The translations under genes and the position numbers were made by a program. This document shows positions 54,467-64,000 of a stretch of 64,000 nucleotides of DNA, in pieces. Origin of the DNA: Selaginella moellendorffii (lineage: Eukaryota > Streptophyta > Lycopodiopsida > Selaginellales > Selaginellaceae); contig NW_003314359.1 of assembly GCF_000143415.4 (NCBI RefSeq), positions 349,437 to 413,436 on the forward strand, written 5' to 3'. Numbering within the stretch: the stretch's first letter is position 1; every line of letters starts with the position of its first letter. The notes below the pieces were generated by a model that saw only the letters and a program-made list of their open reading frames with translations, was not told the origin of the DNA and did not search any database.

Positions 54467-54946
54467 ATGGAGTCTCCAAGCCATCCTGATTTCTTTGCCG
54501 AAGTCCTTGCAAAAATCCAGTCTGAGAATACCAAGCTGAAGGGGACCCTTCTTCGCATGCAGCAGGAGCTTGCTTCACTTTCGGCTCAAGGATCCAGCAA
54601 AGTTCCTGAACCGAAGATGAGTTTCCCGGTGAAATTTTCAGGGAAGCGTTTGGAGCTTCGCGGGTTCCTGAACCAGATGGAGCTGATCTTCGCACTTCAA
54701 CATCGGCGGTACCCCACTCCCGAGTCTCAAATCGGTGCGATTGGGACCTTGCTCGAAGGTGCAGCTTTATCATGGTTTTCTCCTCTCCTGGAGAAGAGCA
54801 TGAAAGGGGTTGTGGTTCCGGAGCTGATGGATCTTCAATTGTTCAAAGAGAAACTTGAAGCATATTTTGGTGAAATGGATCGGGTTTGGGCTGCCACCAC
54901 AAAGATGAGACGTCTCTCTCAAGGGTTTCGTCCTGCCTCGATCTAT
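54467..54946 (+). pseudogene. gag of a Ty3/gypsy element, 5' part, split by insertion
   Basis: Starts MESPSHPDFFAEVLAKIQSE with a coiled-coil-like helix, then the Retrotrans_gag fold (KFSGKRLELRGFLNQMELIF, then GALLSWFSPLLE-type helix, LFKEKLEAYFGEMDR). The frame breaks at TCG-ATC-TAT-G where the LARD-like element inserted. It resumes after the second CTATG at 63017 as CT-ACA-GAG-TTC, so the two parts were one gene. Confidence 0.82.
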
Positions 54947-56768
54947 GTGTGAGACACAAAATCCCTAGGCCCCAAAGTGGAGCTGGAAAGGGTGCCACGT
55001 GGTAGTGGCCGAAGCGAAAGCCAAACGAGCGTAACACGTTTGGACTAAAAGCTCGGACTTGGAAGGTCGAGAGCGGGAGTGGAACTCCGAACAAAGTGCT
55101 CGAGGAACAAGCATGAAGCGAGCAATAAGTGAGGCTCCAAAAAGGGACCCAAAAAGGACCAACACATGACACGTGGAAGTGTCCGAGATGGAGTCCGAGA
55201 CGGACCCTAGTTGGAGTCCGAGATGGACCCGAAGTGGAGTCCAATATGGAGTCCGAAGTGGAGTCCGAGATGGAGTCCGATATGGAGCCCGAGATGGACC
55301 CGAAGTGGAGTCCGAGGTGGACAAAGACGGAGTCCGAGATGGACCCGAGATGGAGTCCGATATGGAGTCTGAGGTGGACCGAGACGGAGTCCGAGATGGA
55401 CCTGAGATGGAGTCCGAGATGGAGTCCGAGATGGACCCGAGATGGAGTCCGAGATGGACTGAGACGGAGTCCGAGATGGAGTCCGAGATGAAGTCTGAGA
55501 TGGAGTCCGAGATGAAGTCCGAGATGGAGTCTGAGATGGACCAAGATGGAGTCCGAGATGGAGTCCGAGAAGGACCCGAGATGGAGTCCGAGGTCGAGAC
55601 CGAGACCGGGACCGAGACCGAGACCGAGACCGAGACCGGGACCAAGACCGGGACCGAGACCGAGACCGAGGCCAAGGCTGAGACCGAGCCCGAGCCCGAG
55701 CCCGAGTCCGAGTCCGAGTCCGAGTCCGAGTCTGAGTCCGAGTCCGAGTCCAAGTCCGAGTTCGAGTCTGAGAGGGTGAAAGCCCAAAGCGTTCGTCTCC
55801 CAGACCCTGGGGGGTTTGGTGAGCTCCAAAAGTATAGTAAGGGGGAGGACTGCAGTGGAGCCAGTTTGGCCAGGAAAGGCCAGTTTGGCCCAGGAAGGCC
55901 AGACCCAGTGTTGGGTGATGAACAGACCACTGGGAAGTCCAAGACTAGAGTGAATACGGACCGACAAGCGGGGTAGCTTGGTGAAGTGTTCAAGAGCCGG
56001 CTCTAGTTCCCCCGGGAGATCGACTGGCCGATGCTCCCAGTCCAAGTGTGGGTGGCACTACCTACTTGGATACCAGGCGTGGCTCAACGGAACCTCGCTC
56101 TAAGCCCATGGCTAGAGCACCTAAAGGTGAAAGGCGGGGAGAGTACCCAGGTGGCTCGCGTAAGGCCACGGTGTTCCGAAATGTTGTCCCAAAGGCCTAG
56201 ACTGTGGAAAGGAAGAGGAGCAGTCCTCTGGGGTAGTGACCAAGAACACAGTCGTGTGGTGAGGAAGTCCCAGAGGACCATGGGACTTAGTGGTCGGGCC
56301 TGTGGGCCTCGATCAAGTGACAGTGTTGGCAAACACGGCTAGGGGCAGAAAGGGACTTGGTAGGAACTGACAAAAGGACTTTGGGGAAGGCGATTCCCCA
56401 GGTCTGTGGGCATCCTAAGGATGCTAAGGAGTGGATCTAGGATGACCACTCGTGGACAGATGGCCCAGTCTTGGGGAGACGGGATGGTGATGCAAGTGGT
56501 ATTGGACCACTAGTGCAGCAAAGGTGAATGGGCATGGCCTTAGCGTAATGGGCTGAGATGTCAGTGGTACCTTTGGGTGTCGGTCTTGGGACCGGACATG
56601 TGGAGCACTTGGACCAGGTGCAAGTGTTGAGTGGCATGGATGCCATTCTTGGGGCTAGCAAGTCCCAAGTCCTGAATTGGACTAATGGAGGTTGTGAATG
56701 AGACTCCTCCAAGTGGTCGGAGGTGTGGTTAAGTGACTAAAGTAGAATGGAAAATTTGGTCGCTAACA
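54947..56768 (+). repeat. 5' LTR of the complete LARD-like element
   Basis: TG...CA ends; contains the minisatellite (55186-55775), then a unique part with GC-rich promoter-like sequence. Matches the solo LTR and 60877-63016. Confidence 0.92.
55186..55775 (+). repeat. Minisatellite inside the 5' LTR
   Basis: GAGATGGAGTCC / GAGATGGACCC units grading into GAGACC and GAGTCC hexamers; copy number differs from the other LTR copies. Confidence 0.9.
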
Positions 56769-56771
56769 ACT

Positions 56772-56783
56772 TGGTATCAGAGC
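56772..56783 (+). other. Primer-binding site for initiator tRNA-Met
   Basis: TGGTATCAGAGC, complementary to the 3' end of plant initiator tRNA-Met, lies 3 bases after the 5' LTR. This fixes the LTR boundary and the element's orientation (+). Confidence 0.92.
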
Positions 56784-59700
56784 TGTTCCTTAGTCCGACT
56801 TTTATTGGTGCTCAAGTATATCACCATTGATGTTGGCATCGGAAGGTCCTAGGAGTGGGCCTATCCTGGAGGAGTAGCATGTCTAGAGGACATGGCTCTC
56901 CACTCAAGTTCATGCGAGAACTTGGGCACAATGTGGTGGATAGAAAAGGGCCAATAATGGAACGGCTTTGGGATCTTGGGAACAGTATAAGGTCTCCTTA
57001 GAGAGCTGAGGATGTGATCCAAATGAGCGTTTGACGCAGCAAACGGGCTAACGTAGTTGTGATAAACAACTATAGTTGGGATCACGGGAAAGATGTAGAC
57101 TCCAAAATAATAAAGGAGTCACAAGATTACCCTCATATAGTTGAGGCCGGTGCTCATAACTTTGAGACCAGAATTGATGACCATGGGAGGTCAAATATAG
57201 GAGAGGACACAAGTCCTCGAAATGGTAGCTGAGGTTACCCTTGATAAATGCTGGAACAACCCAAGGAGTTGGGGATGTACTTAGAGGATGAGTTGGTATT
57301 CTCATCACATGGACAAGTGGTCCTAAGAGGCAGAAGGTTGCCCCAAGAAAACAAATCAAGTGTCAGAGTAACACTTGCAAAGATGGTCCTTGTGAGTAGG
57401 ACCTGAATACAATAAGTTGTATTCCAGTGAGCTGGCACCTCAAAGGTAGGACCTCATGGGTCGTCGGATGACAAAGTCCAAAAAGCTGGATGACTCCAAT
57501 AGAGTCAAGGAATAATCCTAAAGGATTGATGGAAGCATTTGGACTGAGGTGTGTGGTACTCCACGAAGGATGGGGGGGATCTTAGGATCCAAGGATGAGA
57601 ACAGAGGGTATCTCATCAATGGCAAAATGTGCCATGCTAAAGTCGTGGGAAGAGTGTTCCCAAAAGAAAACAACTTTGAAACAAAGTTGTGTGTGACCTC
57701 TATAATGCAGTGCTAACGGATGGTTGGCATGAGAAAGAGTGGTATTAGTCTTGGCAAAGACTTAGACACAAAGAAGAAGTGTCATAGAGGTAGGCTCGTG
57801 GAGCCAATAGTGTGGAGACACCAAACGTGCCAAGGTGTGATACCTTGAGGCTATGTTGGTAGGTTCATGAGAACCCCTTGCCAAAGGAATCCTAATGGAA
57901 ATGGGAATGGCATAGCCTAAGTTGCAGAGCATGCAGTTGGAGTGTGGTGACCCAGATAATGATGGAGGTGTGGAAGCACCAGTAATGAGTTGTAGGACTT
58001 GACAACTATGAGGCAACTAATCAAGAGGTGCAAAATAATTGGTTAAACGGGTAGAAGGTAGCTACCCAAGCCTTCTTAATGGCATAAGGAAGTTGGATAT
58101 ACCCTTACGAGGGATAAGTTGCTTATGTTGCGATATAGTAAGTCACTGTCATGAAAGGAAATACTCATTGTCAAGGAAGCTGTCATTGGGACACTCGAAC
58201 ACTCTAGAACCCCAGGAGGTGGTGTTTGATGTCGCGAGGGCAATAGATAAAGCCCAAGGGACTAAGTCCCTAGCGAATGATGGATAGAAGGTGCTATCCA
58301 AATGTCCAAAGTGGCAAAGATAGGAGAAGACTGTCTACTCGAATTGGACAAAGCCAAAAATGGAATTTTGGCAAGGCTAGCGATGGGCATGTAAAGGCCC
58401 ATAAGCAACAACGTAATCTCGGTGTGTGGGATTATAGGGTGAGCATACCTAGATTGAGGAACCACTCCCTAGGCTATCGGGTAGGTTCATCCCTAAGAAT
58501 ACTTGCTAAGGCATGATAGAAAGTGCAAAGCTATCCTCTTGGTCTGGAGGAGAATGACCAAAGGAAAGGTGTGAAGCCAAAAGCAAGAAGTAAGGGGGTA
58601 GAACCGAACCATAAGAATCGAAGGGCATAACCAAGGTTGGTTATGCCAGCTGGGAGTGGAGAATCAAGTGGGGGCTCGAGGGTGTTGCCGCTAGCAACCG
58701 TGATGCCATGGAGAGTCTAAAATATGGAATTGTCCATGTTAGACTATATGATAATTGGAAAGCTTGCAAAAAGGGAGGCCTTAGCAAGCTAAAGGATAGA
58801 GTTCCTTCAAGGTTCCCAAAGATGATTCTAGGTAGCTTAGTACCTAGAAAGGCCAAGCGTAAATGGTTCAAGGAACGCGCGAAATCAGAGTGGCACAGCA
58901 GAAGCGTGGTCTTGAAGCTTGCCATGAGGCAAGGCTATCAAGGTTAGGGAAGTAGTTCCCAAGTGTTCAAAGAGAGGGCTTTGAATGAAAGTCGATGATC
59001 AAGGGCTTTCACGCTTGTGCAGGAACCATGTTACAGTGGTCGGAGGGCTTGCCAAAGCGAGATTGGCAAGTCAGGGGAACAAATACCCTAGTTGAAGGTG
59101 ATAACTTCAAAAGGGGTGGGCCATGGGGCCAAGCATGGAGGAGTCCATGCATGATCATAGACTTGTCAAGTGAGAGGACTTGGCAGTGTGGAGGAATTAG
59201 GTTCCTAAACTGTGATCTGTAGCGCGCTTTGAGTATAAGTTGGTGCACCGGCGTGGGGAGTCACGCCAGGCATCCTGGGTGATGCCATCCGTAGATGCAT
59301 ATACGGAGGTTGGGTTTGAGTCCCGACCCTCTAGTTCTTGGGTTCGAGTCCCAATTCACTAGGGCGTGGTGATGGTTTGGAATATGAGGACACTCATTTT
59401 TCAGTGGTCATGGACTCTCAGTGTGGAGACTGGTTTGGGCACACCGCCAAGCGAGGGATGCCTCGGAGTCGTGATGCACGGTTAGATTGCGTAGAGTGAA
59501 AGCTCGGCATATCTAACTTGAACACTTTGGTGCAAAAGGCACCAAGGACGTGGTGAATGAGATGGGGACACCCAATCTCAGTTGCTATGGATCCTTGGCC
59601 GGAAGGGCTAGCTTGGGCGCACCGCCAAGTGTGGGGGATGCCCTCGGGGTCATAGTCAACAACTTAGTAAGGTCTAGAAGACCTAGTCCCTATTGGTAGA

Positions 59701-60864
59701 CCTATTAAGGGGTCAAGATGAGATCACTAGGTGATCTTGTGGCTAAATAAGGACAAGGTCTTTATTTGGGTTAAAGGATATGATTCCTAGTTCAAAGTGT
59801 TGATTTGAACTACTGATAATGGTGTGGCTTAGTCAAGGTGACCAAGTGGGAAGAGCACCTATGGGAAATGAGCTATGTCACGGCTATGGCATAGTAAGTC
59901 CGAGGAAAGTGGCCTCTATGGAAGATCCAAGGGAGGGTCTCAAAAGTTGGGCCATGGATAGAGCCCATAGCAGGAAATGCTAAAGTGACGTACTAAGGGT
60001 GAGCACCCTTTGGACTTGGCAAAGTAAAGTCTTTGCTATAGAATCAAGAGGATACCTCGAGAATGGAGGTAATGATCCGATGTTGTTAAGTACAATAATC
60101 AAGGATAGGAACAAAAGACTAATGGCTAAGAAAAGAGCCATGGGAATCATGGGAAAGAAACCAAATGGCAAAGTTAGGCCAAGAACACTAACGTGTTGGG
60201 TGCTAACGGATTGTGGGAAGGGAAGTGGACTTCCAAGGATGGATTCCCAAGTGCTCCAATTAGGCAAAGGAAAGGCTCCAAGTGAGGGAGCAACTAAGTA
60301 GCCAAAAGATAGGGCCGTGGATAGCCCTAGCACAAATAATGATAAATGGAACGTAATGCCAGTGGTGGCACAAAAATAGAAAAGAGGATGAGAGTGCCCT
60401 CGAGTAGAGAACTTCTTAGGAGGGGAAGTGGAGTTGCACAAAATGTGCAAGGCAAGGTGTCAGAAACACCTAGGAAATTGACTCCAAAAAGTCAAGAGTG
60501 AACATTCCAAAGTGCAAAGGTAGATCAATGGAATCTGTGACTACTCAAGAATGAGTGGTGGAATTGAGTTAGAGAGGGTGTCTCTAACGGGTTTAGTGAG
60601 AACTGAACCAATAAAAAGGAGCAAACCACCCTAGGTGGTCAAGTGAGTCTCTAAGTTGGAGACACTATCCTCCTTAGAGGATGGGCAAGGCATGGTGAGC
60701 CTTTGGTGTCAAACCATTGACGAATATGGAGAAGGCATGGTAAGCCTTCAATGTCAAACCATTGACAAATATTGGCTAGGTGCCAAGGATGAAAATGGTA
60801 ACACATGCGGGTGTTACTTTATAAAATGGTTTACCGTTCGATGAGGACATTGAACTTCGTCTAT
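56784..60864 (+). other. Non-coding internal domain of the LARD-like element
   Basis: No gag/pol coding. Related, in reverse complement, to 33559-36327 of copy A, but longer. Includes a T-arm-like pair near 59300-59365 and a degenerate direct repeat (59425-59475 and 59605-59655, sharing gcaccgccaag and ggatgcc). Part of the packaging signal is presumably just after the primer site. Confidence 0.6.
59300..59365 (+). repeat. Two T-arm/B-box-like hairpins
   Basis: gaggttgggtttgagtcccgaccctc and ttgggttcgagtcccaa follow each other. Both look like tRNA T-arms (GGTTCGAGTCC B box). Copy A has one at 33790-33815 (-). No complete cloverleaf is present. Confidence 0.5.
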
Positions 60865-60875
60865 GGGTGGTGGAG
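60865..60875 (+). other. Polypurine-tract-like sequence
   Basis: GGGTGGTGGAG immediately before the 3' LTR, the expected place of the plus-strand primer. It is purine-rich except two T. Confidence 0.5.
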
Positions 60876-60876
60876 T

Positions 60877-63016
60877 TGTGAGACACAAAATCCCTAGGCC
60901 CCAAAGTGGAGCTGGAAAGGGTGCCACGTGGTAGTGGCCGAAGCAAAAGCCAAACGAGCGTAACACGTTTGAACTAAAAGCTCCGACTTGGAAGGTCGAG
61001 AGCGGGAGTGGAACTCCGAACAAAGTGCTCGAGGAACAAGCATGAAGCGAGCAATAAGTGAGGCTCCAAAAAGGGACCCAAAAAGGACCAACACATGACA
61101 CGTGGAAATGTCCGAGATGGAGTCCAAGACGGACCCTAGTTGGAGTCCGAGATGGACCCGAAGTGGAGTCCGATATGGAGTCCGAAGTGGAGTCCGAGAT
61201 GGAGTCCGATATGGAGCCCGAGATGGACCCGAAGTGGAGTCCGAGGTGGACAAAGACGGAGTCCGAGATGGACCCGAGATGGAGTCCGATATGGAGTCTG
61301 AGGTGGACCGAGACGGAGTCCAAGATGGACCCGAGATGGAGTCCGAGATGGAGTCCGAGATGGACCCGAGATGGAGTCCGAGGTGGAGTCCGAGGTGGAC
61401 CGAGACGGAGTCCGAGATGGACCCAAGATGGAGTCCGAGATGGACCGAGACGGAGTCCGAGATGGAGTCCGAGATGAAGTCCAAGATGGAGTCTGAGATG
61501 GACCGAGATGGAGTCCGAGATGGAGTCCGAGATGGAGTCCGAGAAGGACCCGAGATGGAGTCCGAGGTCGAGACCGAGACCGAGACCGAGACCGGGACCA
61601 AGACTGGGACCGAGACCGAGACCGAGGCCAAGGCTGAGACCGAGCCCGAGCCCGAGTCTGAGTCCGAGTCCGAGTCCGAGTCCGAGTCCGAGTCCGAGTC
61701 CGAGTCCGAGTCCAAGTCCGAGTTCGAGTCTGAGAGGGTGAAAGCCCAAAGCGTTCGTCTCCTAGACCCTGGGGGGTTTGGTGAGCTCCAAAAGTATAGT
61801 AAGGGGGAGGACTGCAGTGGAGCCAGTTTGGCCAGAAAAGGCCAGTTTGGCCCAGGAAGGCCAGACCCAGTGTTGGGTGATGAACAGACCACTGGGAAGT
61901 CCAAGACTAGAGTGAATACGGACCGACAAGCGGGGTAGCTTGGTGAAGTGTTCAAGAGCCGGCTCTAGTTCCCCCGGGAGATCGACTGGCCGATGCTCCC
62001 AGTCCAAGTGTGGGTGGCACTACCTACTTGGATACCTGGTGTGGCTCAACGGAACCCTGCTCNNNNNNNNNNNNNNNNNNNNNNNNNNNNNNNNNNNNNN
62101 NNNNNNNNNNNNNNNNNNNNNNNNNNNNNNNNNNNNNNNNNNNNNNNNNNNNNNNNNNNNNNGGTGATGAACAGACACTGGGAAGTCCAAGACTAGAGTG
62201 AATACGGACCGACAAGCGGGGTAGCTTGGTGAAGTGTTCAAGAGCCGGCTCTAGTTCCCCCGGGAGATCGACTGGCCGATGCTCCCAGTCCAAGTGTGGG
62301 TGGCACTACCTACTTGGATACCAGGCGTGGCTCAACGGAACCTCGCTCTAAGCCCATGGCTAGAGCACCTAAAGGTGAAAGGCGGGGAGAGTACCCAGGT
62401 GGCTCGCGTAAGGCCACGGTGTTCCGAAATGTTGTCCCAAAGGCCTAGACTGTGGAAAGGAAGAGGAGCAGTCCTCTGGGGTAGTGACCAAGGACACAGT
62501 CGTGTGGTGAGGAAGTCCCAGAGGACCATGGGACTTAGTGGTCGGGCCTATGGGCCTCGATCAAGTGACAGTGTTGGCAAACACGGCTAGGGGCAGAAAG
62601 GGACTTGGTAGGAACTGACAAAGGGACTTTGGGGAAGGCGATTCCCCAGGTCTATGGGCATCCTAAGGATGCTAAGGAGTGGATCTAGGATGACCACTCG
62701 TGGACAGATGGCCCAGTCTTGGGGAGACGGGATGGTGATGCAAGTGGTATTGGACCACTAGTGCAGCAAAGGTGAATGGGCATGGCCTTAGCGTAATGGG
62801 CTGAGATGTCAGTGGTACCTTTGGGTGTCGGTCTTGGGACCGGACACGTGGAGCACTTGGACCAGGTGCAAGTGTTGAGTGGCATGGATGCCATTCTTGG
62901 GGCTAGCAAGTCCCAAGTCCTGAATTGGACTGATGGAGGTTGTGAATGAGACTCCTCCAAGTGGTCGGAGGTGTGGTTAAGCGACTAAAGTAGAATAGAA
63001 AATTTGGTCGCTTACA
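60877..63016 (+). repeat. 3' LTR of the complete LARD-like element, interrupted by a gap
   Basis: Same ends as the 5' LTR. It includes a minisatellite at 61110-61735, the 100-N gap and a repeated stretch. Without the repeat its length would be about 1850 bp, close to the 5' LTR. Confidence 0.9.
62063..62162. other. Assembly gap (100 N)
   Basis: Exactly 100 undetermined bases. The sequence after it (ggtgatgaacaga..., 62163-62340) repeats 61875-62060, so unmerged contig ends are the likely cause. Confidence 0.9.
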
Positions 63017-63400
63017 CTATGCTACAGAGTTCCAACTCCTTGCCTTAGACACTCAGTGGGATGAGTGGGCCTTGATTGATCAATTTTGTTTTGGCCTCAA
63101 CAACGGTGTCAAGGATTTGTTGCTCACCATGGAGGATCTTATGGACTTGTCGGATGCCATCAACAAAGCTGTTCGATGCAACAATCGTCTCTTTGAACGT
63201 CATCAGGAAAGTCGCCACGCCACTGTTTTCCCGTCCCAGACTCAGGAATCCTAGCTTGAGTTTTCAGGGCATACTCCTGAACCTACTACTCCGGTCCCGA
63301 TGGATATTTCTGGTACTCCCCGACTCATCAGAGGGAAGTTGAGTCCTGCTGAGAAGCAACATTGAATATCTCATAATCTTTGAATCTACTGTGCTAATCC
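63017..63400 (+). pseudogene. gag of the Ty3/gypsy element, 3' part
   Basis: Continues the frame split at 54946: TEFQLLALDTQWDEWALIDQ, FCFGLNNGVKDLLLTMEDLM, then a linker and a decayed zinc-knuckle region (Y-C-A-N near 63390). In-frame stops are TAG 63252, TGA 63363 and TGA 63381, so this gag is dead independently of the insertion. Confidence 0.8.
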
Positions 63401-63418
63401 TAATTACAAAGTAGTTGT

Positions 63419-64000
63419 GTGTCCCAAGAAGCCTCCCCAACTGCTCGAGTTCACTCTGCCTCAAAGTCCACCTCTGTTGCAGTCGGGAAACGACCCTATC
63501 CAAACAGAGTAGGAGCTGTCTGTTTGGACTCCCCGAATAAAAATCACTTTTCTTCAAGCTCCTCACCATCTTTCATCAAAGCCACCACCAATTCCCGCAA
63601 TTTCCACGTCCCATGTCTCCTTTCTTTCACCGGACAATCAGGACTCAAGGCTCTGGCGCTATTGGACTCGGGTGCAACTTCTTGCTTCATGGACACGGAC
63701 TTTGCTGCCCGACATCACGTTCCTCTTTCTCCTACCATACGGGATCTGAGGGTTGAAGGCATCGGCAGGAATTTTGTGTCTCCCTCTTCTGGACTTAGGG
63801 AAACGTTTCCCGTTCGAGTACACATCGGTCCACCGTCACCGATATCGCCTTCAACATCATCAACAGCAAGTCCTCCTCTATAGTGCTTGGCCTCCCTTGG
63901 TTCCAACTACATCAGCCTCAGATCTGTTGGAAGGAATTACAGCTCATCTGTCCCATATCACCATCTCCCACGGCTTCCCCTGCTGTTCATCGAGTCCGAA
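63419..64000 (+). pseudogene. Ty3/gypsy aspartic protease region
   Basis: The frame 63419-63883 contains LALLDSGATSCFMDTDFA, the retropepsin active site D-S-G-A, about 80 residues in. After a frameshift near 63830 the next motif is I-V-L-G-L-P-W-F at about 63878, the usual flap-end motif of gypsy proteases. Reverse transcriptase would lie beyond the window. Confidence 0.78.

Larger units (their letters stand above)
54942..63021 (+). mobile_element. Complete LARD-like LTR retrotransposon with CTATG target duplication
   Basis: Element 54947-63016. The 5' LTR is 54947-56768 (1822 bp). The 3' LTR is 60877-63016, lengthened by an assembly gap and a duplicated stretch of about 290 bp. Both LTRs start TGTGAGACAC and end in CA. 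Flanking CTATG occurs at 54942-54946 and 63017-63021. The 4.1-kb internal part has no frame longer than about 100 codons and no gag or pol motif, so movement must depend on proteins from a relative. The near identity of the LTRs points to a recent insertion. Confidence 0.93.

Overview
The window looks like nuclear DNA of a seedless vascular plant, most likely a lycophyte of the Selaginella type. This is an inference from very short introns (mostly 38-110 bp), nearly intronless PLS-class PPR genes, an RKD-type RWP-RK factor, a MORN3-like gene expected in plants with flagellated sperm, and a gene-dense arm abutting a repeat-dense arm. No database search was possible, so the species is not proven.

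The left part (1-29.5 kb) is a normal gene-rich arm. In order it holds a START/Bet v 1-like gene with a decayed tandem copy, tRNA-Arg(UCU), an RWP-RK (RKD-like) transcription factor, a three-finger C2H2 protein, a PPR gene (-), a patatin-like lipase, a long PPR gene (-), a MORN3-like gene, a Gln-rich protein (-), a divergent cyclin (SDS-like?), an unrecognised protein with a 31-residue repeat (-), a complete RBBP6/PQT3-type DWNN-zinc knuckle-RING protein (-), and a C2-domain protein. Exon-intron structures were built by hand from GT-AG sites and reading-frame continuity; every multi-exon model closes in frame.

The right part (29.5-64 kb) is layered transposable elements. (a) A non-autonomous LTR element (LARD-like) occurs three times: a truncated minus-strand copy (31.9-36.6 kb), a solo LTR with 5-bp target duplication GTATC (39.8-41.6 kb), and a complete copy with target duplication CTATG, 1.8-kb LTRs and a tRNA-iMet primer site (54.9-63.0 kb). 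(b) The complete copy sits inside the gag gene of a decayed Ty3/gypsy element that runs off the right edge. (c) The solo LTR sits inside an exon of an unusual element spanning about 37.6-52.4 kb. That element has two divergent genes. One (+) carries the D-x-M-D-Q / Q-T-D-N / G-H-T-H-E-D motifs of the transposon-linked DUF7869-type family; the other (-) is a multi-exon gene ending in a HAD (FCP1/NIF-like) domain. More than 20 copies of a 22-bp near-perfect palindrome are scattered through it, several forming the body of tiny introns. This element is the best candidate for something undescribed.

The transposon genes are dead copies: nearly all stop codons in them can be explained by C-to-T change at former CAG or CGA codons, as expected after long cytosine methylation. 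A 100-N assembly gap with a duplicated flank lies in the right-hand LTR.
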